This document shows, one piece after another, positions 48,011 through 64,000 of a DNA stretch of 64,000 nucleotides (positions are counted from its first letter, which is position 1; each line of letters opens with the position of its first letter). The stretch is from Lota lota (lineage: Eukaryota > Chordata > Actinopteri > Gadiformes > Lotidae): positions 365,001 to 429,000 of the forward strand of contig JACYXH010000476.1 of NCBI GenBank assembly GCA_026745465.1, in the 5' to 3' direction. The notes beneath the pieces are model-generated. The model was not told the DNA's origin, did not search any database, and saw only the letters and a list, made by a program, of their open reading frames with translations. Made by a program: the position numbers and the translations under genes.

Positions 48011-48594
48011 CATCACTGCTGAGTGTTTGGGACCTGTGACGTGGTCATGTGATGCAGCTAATAAATGGCTCAGCCGCCCCGTCTCGTCTCGTCGGCGGGT
48101 GAGCAGGGCAGGGTGTCTGGGTGAGACACTGGAGTCCTGTCCCATCTCTACAGAGAAGTCAGGGGGGTAAACATGGGCTCTGTGCGCCCACTCCCGATCC
48201 CCCCCCCCCCCCCCCCGAAACCCCCCAGGGAGACTCTTTAACTCGGGCAACCAAAGCCCTGCTTAAGTTTCGCTGGAGACTGTGTGTCCGGTGAATGGGC
48301 AATATTCAGGCTGTGTGTTACTATTGTGTGCCTCAACTGTGTGTATAATCTGTCTGTCTTTCCGTCCAACTGTCTGTCTGTCTTTGTGTGTTTTTCTGTC
48401 TGTCTTCCAACTGTGTGTGGGTGTTTCTGTCTTTCCGTCCAACTGTCTGTCTGTCTTTGTGTCTGTTTTTGTCTTTCCAGCTCTGTGTTCCTGGCAGAGT
48501 GTGTGTTTGTGTTTGTGTGTGTTTGTGTGCGCGCCTTTCTGTGTGTCTGCTAATCTGACAAGCAGGTCTTAGTTAGAGTAGTCATGAAAGGTCC

Positions 48595-48598
<4 letters not shown>

Positions 48599-48677
<79 letters not shown>
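48599..48677. repeat. (CA)n microsatellite
   Basis: About 39 CA units in the utp23-aard intergenic region. Confidence 0.95.
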
Positions 48678-48679
<2 letters not shown>

Positions 48680-48773
48680 GGCTCACGTACACACACAGAT
48701 TTACAGGGACTTTGTCCAAAGGAGAACAAACTCAGCATGTTTCTCACACTACGAATTGTATGGAGGCGGGGCT

Positions 48774-49380
48774 GAGAGAGACAGAGAAACCCAGAGTGAG
48801 AGAGGGGAGAGAGACATAGAGAAACCCAGAGTGAGAGAGGAGAGAGAGACATAGAGAAACCCAGAGTGAGAGAGGGGAGAGAGACATAGAGAAACCCAGA
48901 GTGAGAGGGGGGAGAGAGACATGGAGAAACCCAGAGTGAGAGAGGGGAGAGAGACATAGAGAAACCCAGAGTGAGAGAGGGGAGAGAGACATAGAGAAAC
49001 CCAGAGTGACAGAGGAGAGAAAGACAAACCCAGAGTGATAGGAGAGAAAGTCAGAGAAACCCAGAGTGAGAAAAGGGAGAGAGACAGAGAAACCCAGAGT
49101 GATAGAGGAGAGAAAGACAGAGAAACCCAGAGTGAGAGAAGGGAGAGAGACCCAGAGAAACCCAGAGTGATAGAGGAGAGAAAGACAGAGAAACCCAGAG
49201 TGAGAGAAGGGAGAGAGACCTAGAGAAACCCAGAGTGAGAGAGGGGAGAGAGACACAGAGAAACCCAGAGTGAGAGAAAAGGGAGAGAGACAGAAAGAGG
49301 GAGAGAGAGAGGGGGAGAAGGCAGAAACAGAGAGAGAGGGGAGAGAGAGAGACAGAGTAACACAGCGAGAGAGAAGAGGG
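48774..49380. repeat. Purine-rich minisatellite of about 33 bp
   Basis: About 15 copies of GAGAAACCCAGAGTGAGAGA and GGGGAGAGAGACATA, degrading to plain GA-rich sequence after 49270. Upstream of aard on its sense strand. Confidence 0.9.
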
Positions 49381-49572
49381 AGGTGTGGTGGTGGTGGAGC
49401 AAAGGCGGGGGTTAGTTTTTTTTAAGTCTTATTCGGAAGCAACAATAGTCTTTGTCCAGGGGGTCTCCACCCCCTACCCCTCTATTCTTTCTGGACCCTA
49501 GAGGAGACGGGTGGGGGGGGGGGGGGGTAGATCTCCATGGTAGCGATGACAAAACAACCCGACTGGGGGGGG

Positions 49573-49605
<33 letters not shown>

Positions 49606-49871
49606 GGAGGAGCTGCAGGGCAACGACTCAGAACCTCCTGTCGGCAGAGGAGACGAGGAGCTGTACCGCTAACCCTAACCCACCACCGCCGCCGGGACGC
49701 GAGTCACAAGCAAGCAGAGGGGAGACAGAGCTGTTGTCTGGGGCAGGAGGAGGAGGTGCAGTAGGAGAGTACAGGAGGAGATCCTGGACGTTTGGAAACA
49801 GGAGCACAACTCTTCTTTTGGAGGGAAGAAGAAGAGACGGGGATACTGCTGAGGATATACAGAGGACTGTC

Positions 49872-49924
<53 letters not shown>

Positions 49925-50047
49925 GACCCACACACACACACACACAAATATACACACACACACACAACCTTGATCACACACATCTAAAATCACATACCTT
50001 CAAACTCTCTCACACACACACTCTGTCCCTTGTGGAGGGGGTCTGTG

Positions 50048-51472
50048 ATGGACCGGGACAGCCAGAGTGAGGACTCCCTCTCCACCCTGGTTCTGGACAA
50101 CATTAAGAACCAACTGATTCACGCCTTCAGGACCGCAGGCTCCAACCGGAGTAACCACCAGGATGACCCCTGCGCACCCATTGGCTGCCTCAGTCTGGGC
50201 GGGAACCAGCAGGCCAATGAGGAGCTCCGCAGAGCCAAGATAGATGGAGCCATCACCTGGCTCCGGTCTGAACTGGTGAGTTCTGTCTCCGGGTGTTGTT
50301 GTGGTCATTAGAATGACAGTCATGGTGAGAAAAGCGTACAATCAAGCATGGCCTTTAAAGCTAGGGTAGGCGGGTTTGGAGGAACCAGAGTATTCTGACC
50401 CCTCCCACCCCGGCAACAATCTCTTTGAGCCACTCCCCTCTGGCAGGAGGCTGAGGTCCATCAGGACCAAAACCTCTCGTCACAAGGACAGTTCTTTCCC
50501 CTCCGCCACTAGCCTTATTAACAAGGCCCGGAAACCACCCTGACTCTCTCCACACCCCACCCCTGGCTCTACATGCCACTGTACTTAATCTGCTCTTGGA
50601 CATCTAAATTGTGTGTATATATTTATACATATATTTATACTTATTTTGTTTGTTCTGTTTAACTTGCAATAGAGAACGTGACGTGCACCTACATCATCAA
50701 GACAAATTCCTTGTATGTTTAAAAAACGTACTTGGCAATAAAGCTTTTCTGATTCTGATTCTGATTCTGATTCTGATTCCCAGCCTTCTGGAAGACTCCG
50801 GTCATGCGCAATGCACGGGCAGAGTGCTCGCAGTCGCAGGTGGTCAGCTAGACAGACAGCTGGGCCATCCAATCATTTCAGTTTGAGCATTTGTTTATTG
50901 GCTGCTGTCGGGATGTAAAGAAAACGGCAACAAATATGACAAACGATTCTCCAAATTATTTTGCTGCTTAACTGAAAGGGATGGAGTGCCTCATCTACTG
51001 GCCCGGTGTCTTTTAATAACTTTGAACAAACAAAAAAGTTAGTAACAAACACTGCAGCACTATGTTAGTGTTTGACTCCCAGCCGAAAGGTTCTGGGTTC
51101 AAATCCCAATGTTCACAGTGTACCTGTAGGCCTCCCTGAGCAACATACCCTAACCCCTACCTGGTCCTTAATGACCTGGATCTGAATTCACTCTAGGATA
51201 AAAGCATCTTCTCAATGTCTGAATACTAAATATACGATGCATGGTATATACACCGCAGGTGGGATTCCTCCACTACAACTACCCTGTACTGGACTACAGA
51301 GTTTAGTCAACTAATCCCTGGTCTTCCTCACGTCTTCACCCTCCTGCAGCTGGAGATGCGCTCCCAGGACCAGCAGCTGGCCCGGACCCTGCTGGGTCTC
51401 AACTCCGAGATCCAGAGGATGAGGAGGGAGAGCTACGGAGCTCTGGAGGTGGAGGGGGACGACCAGCCCTGA
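50048..51472 (+). CDS. aard: Alanine and arginine-rich domain protein (AARD) homologue
   Basis: Two exons, 50048-50275 and 51350-51472; 351 nt, 116 aa, phase 0 junction. ATG at 50048 in TGTGATGG follows a CA-rich leader. Residues about 15-30 (LVLDNIKNQLIHAFRTA) and 60-76 (RRAKIDGAITWLRSEL) lead into LEMRSQDQQLARTLLGLNSE and IQRMRRESYG. Human AARD has the same layout (LARTLLDLNMKVQQLKKEYE at the equivalent place). The function is poorly known; expression in testis is reported for mammals. The alanine-rich stretch that names the human protein is absent. Its place between utp23 and slc30a8 is the same as in human 8q24.11, which supports the call. Confidence 0.88.
50346..50779 (+). mobile_element. 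L2-like LINE 3' end in the aard intron
   Basis: A broken reverse-transcriptase ORF end is legible at about 50432-50540 (SGRRLRSIRTKTSRHKDSS, then FPSATSLINKARKPP and a stop). An A/T-rich 3' UTR follows with TTGGCAATAAAGC, ending in tandem TGATTC repeats at 50749-50779, a usual end for L2-clade elements. Heavily 5' truncated. Clade name is inferred from the tail. Confidence 0.6.
51057..51225 (+). mobile_element. SINE copy in the aard intron
   Basis: TTTGACTCCCAGCCGAAAGG, TTCTGGGTTCAAATCCC, CCTCCCTGAGCAACATACCC, ACCCCTACCTGGTCC and TGAATTCACTCTAGGATAAA in the order expected for the family; the most complete plus-strand copy in the window. Confidence 0.6.
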
Positions 51473-51802
51473 TCCGCCCTGGCCCTGGCGGATTGCACCG
51501 ACGAGGGGGAGAGGGGGAGAGGGGGGCAGACCACGGAGCACCACCGGTACCCATTCTCTGAGGCTGGATACAGATTTGAAAGATGCAGTGGTTGCATTTT
51601 TGTATGATGCAACGGGAGGCCTTGTGGGACGAGGAGGACAGCTCAACGTAGCGTGTGAGAAAACAACTACAGCTTTGGTTTTTTTTAGCAAGGCAGACGC
51701 TTTTACCCAAGGCAACTCAAGCCCCGTCCAATACTGTCCCTGCTCCCTGTCGCGTCGCGCTACCACTCTGTTTGTGTAGGGTGTCCCGCTTGGACAATGG
51801 CT

Positions 51803-51884
51803 TTCAGTGGCAGTGCTGACTATTCCATAATAGCCTTCAGCGAGATGACTCAATAATTATGGAATAGTCAGCACTGCCACTGAA
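51803..51884. repeat. Perfect 29-bp inverted repeat, 24-nt loop
   Basis: Arms 51803-51831 and 51856-51884 are exact reverse complements, starting TTCAGTGGCAGTGCTGACTA. Similarity continues for about ten more bases outward with mismatches. It lies about 330 nt after the aard stop, so may be in its 3' UTR. Confidence 0.85.
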
Positions 51885-51894
51885 TGCCAATGTC

Positions 51895-52030
51895 TGAAGC
51901 TACAGTGGGTTCGGATGCGGGTCATTTAGGAGCAGATGAGGGGCCGGGCATCACTGCTCGAGGATGCCCACGGGTGAGGCGCCGGACACCGGGTTTCGAA
52001 CCCAGTACCTTACCGCTGAGCGTCGAAAGC
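51895..52030 (-). mobile_element. SINE fragment downstream of aard
   Basis: TTCGGATGCGGGTCATTTAG, GAGCAGATGAGGGG, GCTCGAGGATGCCCACGGG and GGGTTTCGAACCCAG, the last a reversed B box. Confidence 0.55.
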
Positions 52031-52876
52031 CCTACCCACATTACCCTGACACCAGTTGCACGTTGGAGAGTTGAAGAGACAAAGAAGAGATGGGAATTAT
52101 TTGAGCGGTCACTTTTGTTTGAGTGAGGTTTATTTGGGGTATCTGTGTGCAAAAGAAAAAAAATTGTCATTTGAAAAAAGTAAATAAACAGTCCACAAAT
52201 ACAGTTTATTGTGTTGTCCTACTGTGACTACTGTCTCGATGCTACTGGAAGATCAGTGTTCTCTGTGACAAACTGTGTGAAGAGGGTCAGCTAGCGATGG
52301 TAAGAACCATGGATCATACAGAGACACATAAAATACTAATTAGTATGCAGATAAAGGAACTAAAACGAGGTCGCCTGATATGTTTTCCCCTGGACATTTA
52401 TACATATATTCCAGCATTCAATATGTTCATGTTTATTCAATATTTGCATAGTGCATTCATTGTTTATCTCACTTTGATCAATGGCTGTTTTGAAAAAAAT
52501 CTTCTACACTACTTGGGCAGAGAAAGTTACCCATTTGTCGACTGATAGTGTTGGACAAGATATCCATTGTCATCTAAACCGAACACTTTAATAAACTGCT
52601 ATGTAATGGCATGGTCTAAACATCACATCAAAGAAATATCAAATCAGATGAAAATGTCAATATTCATATTATTAAATTATTTTTACATTTCATGGGCAAA
52701 GTTAGTTTGAGTTAAGCAAAATAACAAATCGAATAAATACAATAGTCAGCTTTTTTTGTGAATATTTCAGATTTGTTATCTGTGCAACTTCCTTACCATT
52801 TGAATTTCAAAAGTTTCAAAATAATTTTCTGTTCATTATATTTTATTCTTTGAGTTGAGATGATAGGTTTGATCGA

Positions 52877-53084
52877 TCACGGCATGGAGCTCCTCCTACT
52901 GAACACCCTATTGGCTGTCAACCCCAGCCAATAGGGTGGGGTCGACAGTGGCATGGAAATGGTCATCTTCAGACAGGAAGCAGAAAATTCGGTCTCTCCC
53001 GAGTTCACGCTGCCGCTTCCTGTCTGGCTGCAAGATTCCCAGGAGCTGTGCCCCTCACTTTCGTCACCATCATCATCATCGTCG

Positions 53085-53140
<56 letters not shown>

Positions 53141-53952
53141 GTCGTTCTGATTTTCCTCAGACAGCTCCTGTTTGAGTTCCTGGATGCCCGCGTGAAGTTC
53201 CATCAACTGCCGGATCAAAACCTGGTCTTGGGATCGCATCTCCATCTGAACACAAACAACAACAAAAACACGTTTAGCTTACTTTTGTAGGCTGTTCAAT
53301 GTATCTGGGGATTTGAAGGTATGAAAAAAAAAAGTCAGCCAATCAAACATATCTGTTGTAGTAATCGTGTTTCACCAGAGGCGGTGCTGTTGCTGCAGTT
53401 ATATTTGAGCGCTTGGTTCCTCTTTAAGCGATCCAATCTGAAGGATAGTTTGGCACATTAACGTTACCTGCAATCTATGGATAATGATGGATAATTCGAT
53501 TTTGACTTGCTGTACATGTAATTCACTTTTTACTTAACACCTTTCTTCACTGTTCTGTCCATAAGAAAGTAGCAAAAACTGCATTTAAATATATTAGAAA
53601 ATTTTAATTAATCTTAATATGCAAATGTTGACAGATGTTTATTTTCAAATATACTTCTCTAAACTCCTAAAAATCGTTGATATCTTTCCTTTCTGCCCAA
53701 CCTCTTTTATACAAGAGACCTTGTAATTACCCTCATTGTGGAGAAAACCCGGAAAATGCTGAATTCCATCGAAATGGAGAGTTCTGAATTCCAGGCCAGT
53801 TTGTTGTTGTCAGGATAAAGGAATGTGTCTGAGTTTCTGCAATTCTTTTCTCTGTCAAAAGCTGGTGGATGCTACTCTTTTGTATTTGTTTAATTAGCAT
53901 TTTTGTGTGCTTGTATATTTCCATGTAAATGTACCCACATTATAGACATACA

Positions 53953-54022
<70 letters not shown>

Positions 54023-54031
54023 AGTGCTGCT

Positions 54032-54103
<72 letters not shown>

Positions 54104-55285
54104 TGCTGCTTACGTGTGTGTGTGTGTTAGAGGAGAGTAATAAGAGTGGATAATGGAGAGCCTGCTCTAGAATGTATAGGTTTATACAGTCTATACAGTC
54201 TAGGTCACTACAACTCAGTGAGAGAGATTGAGTGAGTGAGAGGGAGAGAGAGAGAGATAAGCAAATTAGGAGTGAGAGCTAGATAGAGTGGGAAAGAGAA
54301 ATAAGACATATGTAAAAGAGATTATTATTATATAATTTTACTTTTTCCATGCTTTGGCAATGTAGGTATTTCTCGCTTTGAAAATTGAATTGAGAGTGAG
54401 AGAGATGGATACAGTGAGAGAGCCAAATAGAAAGTGAAAGAGCGAGCGAGGGAGAAGACACACTTTAGGAGGTTGACAGAGTCCCAGCAGGGTGTACACG
54501 CAAGTGAGAGAGAACAGCGGTAGACTCAGACTCTCTCTCCACTCTCAGACACTAAAGCTCTCTCGCCCACCCCTCAAAAGCGATGGCCGCCGAAGCCGTT
54601 ATAGAGTGTGACCTTTCACCTTACCACCCATAAACATGCCTCCACTTCAATAACTTCCCCCGGACCACCCAGGCATCTGCACGCTGAGCTGAATCATAGA
54701 GCCATCTTCATAACTCACCTACAATCATCTTTATGTTTTTTTTTACTTTTTTACAAATTCAGCAGACAATTCATCCAAAGTAAATGTTTAGGTTGTTTAG
54801 GTTGCTTAGGTTGATAACAGATCAATAAGGGGCCAGTAGGGGTTAGGGGTCACCTTGCTCGAGGATGACAATGGCCATCACATTTTAACCATCAAATAAA
54901 CAAAGGGGGCAGGATAGTCTAGTCATAGTGGTCGGGGGGTTTGACTCCCAGACCAAAGGTTCCAGGTTCGATCCCCCACTGTCTTCCCTCTAACCCTTAC
55001 CTGCTCCTCAATGATCTAAAAGTCCACTGTAAGTCTCTGTGGATGAAACGGTTTGCTCGTGAACCCAACAGAACCACGGCTCACCAGCTCCCAGCGCAGC
55101 CAGGCCAGGGCGCTCTCTATGTCCAGGGAGTAGGGTCTCTCTCCCCCCTCTGCTCGACCCCGCTCCGAGGGCCCCTCCCTGGGGTCCGGCTCCCGGAGGC
55201 CCGATCGTCCGTTGGGCTTGCAGCCCTCGAAGGAGTCCGTCTTGCTGGAGAAGTCCCTCAGTAGGGTGAGGACAGCCTCCGTCAT
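52877..55285 (-). CDS. FAM167/AARD-family protein
   Basis: Two exons on the minus strand, 55285-55085 and 53245-52877; 570 nt, 189 aa, phase 0 junction. Exon 1: MTEAVLTLLRDFSSKTDSFE, then YSLDIESALAWLRWEL. Exon 2 opens with MEMRSQDQVLIRQLMELHAG and IQELKQELSEENQN, then about 25 consecutive Asp encoded by a (GAT)n microsatellite, then a Ser-rich stretch. FAM167A has SIDEAIAWLRKEL followed by EMRLQDQQLARQLMRL and ends near NSRRFSLC; here the end is LTANRVFSRRSSMP, a looser match. The intron falls at exactly the same codon as in aard next door, which is tail to tail with it, so the two look like ancient duplicates. Function is not established. It could equally be named a second aard. Confidence 0.82.
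53059..53150 (-). repeat. Coding (GAT)n trinucleotide repeat
   Basis: (ATC)n on the plus strand, read as about 25 Asp codons in the FAM167/AARD-family gene, interrupted by GAC codons near both ends. Frame is kept throughout. Confidence 0.92.
53246..55084 (-). other. Intron of the FAM167/AARD-family gene
   Basis: About 1.8 kb. It holds two (GT)n blocks at 53956-54020 and 54037-54094, each followed by a GAGAGTGCTGCTT(G/A)CGTGTG motif; GA-rich sequence at 54215-54520; and SINE pieces at about 54828-55040. Confidence 0.6.
54908..55040 (+). mobile_element. SINE copy
   Basis: AGTCTAGTCATAGTGGTCGG resembles an A-box region and TTCCAGGTTCGATCCCCCAC a B box, then CTAACCCTTACCTGCTCCTC and AATGATCTAAA. 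Preceded by a reversed fragment of the same family at 54828-54890. Confidence 0.55.
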
Positions 55286-55498
55286 GGCTGGGTGGGGGGC
55301 ACTGGCTGGGCAGGAGACAGGGGGAGGTCGTGGGAGGATGTGGCCGGAGATAGCTAGCTAAAACTGGGGTTGGGAGATGGGTGATAGCTGGGGTGGGGGT
55401 ACAAGCGCTCGTCTGGGGTCCTTCCTGTTGAGGACGGAGCTTTAAGAGTCTGGTGGTGCATCAGCCCCAGCCTATTGGAAACACCCTCTCTCTCTGTT

Positions 55499-55561
<63 letters not shown>

Positions 55562-55712
55562 CTCTCTGTGCTTCAGCACACATTAGCTCTTTGGCATTGT
55601 GGCGTCAGTGATTTGTGTGTTTGTATGTGTGCATGTTTGTACGTGTGAGTGTGTGTATGTGTGTGTGTGACGTAGACCTGACGACATAGTGTTAATGCTG
55701 GGACTGTTTTGC

Positions 55713-55743
<31 letters not shown>

Positions 55744-57798
55744 ACACAGACACACACATACACACCAATAAAATAGTTTAAATGGGGGGCGGTTGCCATG
55801 GCGTCCATTGCCAGGTCTCTCTCACACACACAAGACCCCCCATCACAACATGAACCTCGCTTTGTCAAACCCCCTCAAAGTGAACACATTCTGCTGTGTT
55901 TACACACAAACACACACACACACAAAGACTACGTGTGCGCACACACTCGCACGTGTGAGACCCCAAGTCCCACGGCCAGGGTCCATCCATTTACACACAC
56001 ACACACACACATACACACACACACTCTCTTTCTCACACACACATACATACACACACACGCACACCGGACCCCACATTTCTCCGGCCGGACCCCACGATGC
56101 CTAGCAACCCTGTAGCAACCTCACACACTGACACACTCGCATGCTGGGGCAGCAAAACAGAAACCCCTTCTTCCTGTACGGCCCTAACGCACAAGACGCT
56201 ATTTTTAGGATCCAACCTGCTGTCCGACACAAAAGACACAATTCGACAACACACACATGACGAGGGAGGGAGGGAGCGAGAGACAGAGGGATAAAGAGAG
56301 AGAGAGAGGGAGAGAGAGAGTGATGAAGAGAGAGAGAGAGGGATGAAGAGAGAGAGAGAGAGAGAGGGAAGTATATCAAAATAATAAAATAAACAAAGGT
56401 AAAGAAAGTAAAATTCTCCCTTATTTATTTTGCTGTCTTATACTTCCTGGAGTGAGAGAGGGGGATAAAGAGAGTGTGAGAGAGAAAGAGAGGGAGAGAC
56501 AAGGAGAGAGGGATAAAGAGAGAGAGAGGTCTGTGTTATCTAGCGAGAGCGAGACAGGTTCATGGCGTGTTTCTATATTTTTTAAGGCATTCAAGTCCAG
56601 TCCATTTTATTGGTACATCACGTAAGCACGGGACCAGTCTGTATATGAGCCCCCCCCCCCCCCCCCCACCTCAAACCCTAAGCTCTTTAAAGGAATACAA
56701 GGAGAAACTCCTAAACCCAGAGAAAATAAATCTTAAGGACTACATGAGGGAGCCATGCCTCCAGGGTTAGGAGTGCAGAATCTGGCCAATGTGCAGACTT
56801 ATGAAAGCACAAAACAAAGCAGCACACCAACATTGTTGTGGAACGTCAGTAAACAAACATGCATCAAATTATGACTCGAATTTCATGGATTCTGATTCAG
56901 CAATATTTTATGCAGTTATGCATCGTAAAGCCCTTCTTCTTGGTGGGTGTGTTCGCCACGGATAAACGCTGCTGTGTCGCCACCTGCTGCTCAACAATTA
57001 GACGGAAGCCTGGAAGAAAGACGAAACAAAGTTTTCCATGAGTATCAGGAGCGAGCTTTGAACCGCTTTGGACTCGCAAAGCCTCTCGGCGTTCCTTTTG
57101 AGTTGGTAGGTGTTGTAGGTCGACCATGTCCATCCGTTGAAAAGCGCCTGTTTAGGCTTCCCAATGATGCAGTTAATTGACTCGGAACAGACACGGTATT
57201 GCGTCCTTCAAACGTGTGTGCGGATTTGAGTAGGCCACATTAGACGCTTCATAAAGGCCTACTTGTGTCGTGAATTGATGGCGTCAAGCGAGGCCGTTTA
57301 AGCGGAACTCTGCTATCCCAGACACTAGAGACACACACACACACACGCACACACACCAGGACGATCCCCACAATATAACAAGAGTGGAGGTCTCCACGGG
57401 GTTTACTTCGACCCCTGAACCCCAACGTCACGCCCCAAGGAGCTGCAGGCGGTCGCACAGTTTTGCACACGGTGGTTATTAGTGGTCACAAGGTTTAATA
57501 AAATACTTGCAGACTCTTTTGCACACTTGACTATCTGGGATGTAACGTTGGGAGCCCAGTGGTCACAAGGCGTCTCCAGTACTTCACACACTGGTTGGTA
57601 GAGGTCCAAGACAGGCAAGGCAGGGTTTTTATTGTTGTTGTTGTGAAGTGTCGGTCAGGGATTACCTGAAGATTTATGTTCCCGGGAGTTTGAAAGGAAA
57701 CATTTCAAGAACTTTTCCGTTTCATCCTACTTCCTCCGATCTGCTCAGCGATGTTCAAGAAGAAGAACCAAGAAAAAACTCACCTCTTGACCGAAACG
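55286..57798. other. Divergent intergenic region, FAM167-like to slc30a8
   Basis: About 2.5 kb. Holds a (CT)n at 55489-55550, CA-rich sequence around 55717-56060, purine-rich sequence at 56262-56530 and a C run near 56650. No coding exon was recognised. The slc30a8 leader probably lies in the final 200 bp; a GTG-initiated open frame there is in a different frame from the called start. Confidence 0.4.
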
Positions 57799-63938
<6,140 letters not shown>

Positions 63939-64000
63939 CCAACCTGAACTCTGTGTACCCCATGAACCACATTCTGTGTGAGGACCCCGTAATGTTACAA

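Noticed and set aside
48550-49402. Long minus-strand frames with repeated LWVSLCLSPLSHSGF
   Set aside because: Direct translation of the 33-bp purine minisatellite; no relation to any protein.
56947-57180. 77-codon open frame with KVFHEYQERALNRFGLAKPL
   Set aside because: No family recognised, no splice partners, no clear start; may be old repeat sequence.

Overview
The window is vertebrate nuclear DNA and almost certainly teleost: genes are split into many short GT-AG exons, the proteins match vertebrate families closely, V-SINE-like and L2-like fragments occur, and very long (CA)n/(GT)n tracts and minisatellites crowd the introns. The extreme density of dinucleotide repeats resembles gadiform (cod or haddock type) genomes, but that taxonomic guess is inference only. 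Layout from left to right: the 3' half of ehmt2/G9a (270-7442, +; ankyrin repeats, pre-SET, SET, post-SET); a complete 22-exon slc44a4 choline/thiamine-pyrophosphate transporter (8481-27805, +, 712 aa); rnf5, an ER-membrane E3 ubiquitin ligase on the minus strand (36989-31526), reconstructed in six exons including a 19-nt microexon; a four-exon core-2 type GCNT glycosyltransferase (40874-43354, +); utp23, a small-subunit ribosome biogenesis factor (46226-47345, +); aard (50048-51472, +) tail to tail with a FAM167-like paralogue (55285-52877, -); and slc30a8/ZnT8-like zinc transporter (57799-63938, +), whose last coding exon carries an apparent one-base deletion. The genes do not form one pathway. 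The left block (ehmt2, slc44a4, rnf5) corresponds to human MHC class III genes on 6p21, and the right block (utp23, aard, slc30a8) to human 8q24.11, with a GCNT gene at the join. All splice junctions given were checked by reading-frame phase, so the exon models of slc44a4 (2139 nt), rnf5 (630 nt), GCNT (1308 nt) and aard (351 nt) close exactly in frame. The most unusual points are an apparently absent 87-nt SET-domain exon in ehmt2, where a 62-bp tandem array sits; tandem duplication of splice-site sequences at several exon edges; dinucleotide tracts abutting or lying close to 3' splice sites; and the aard/FAM167-like pair with identical exon architecture. No CRISPR, prokaryotic or viral system was seen.
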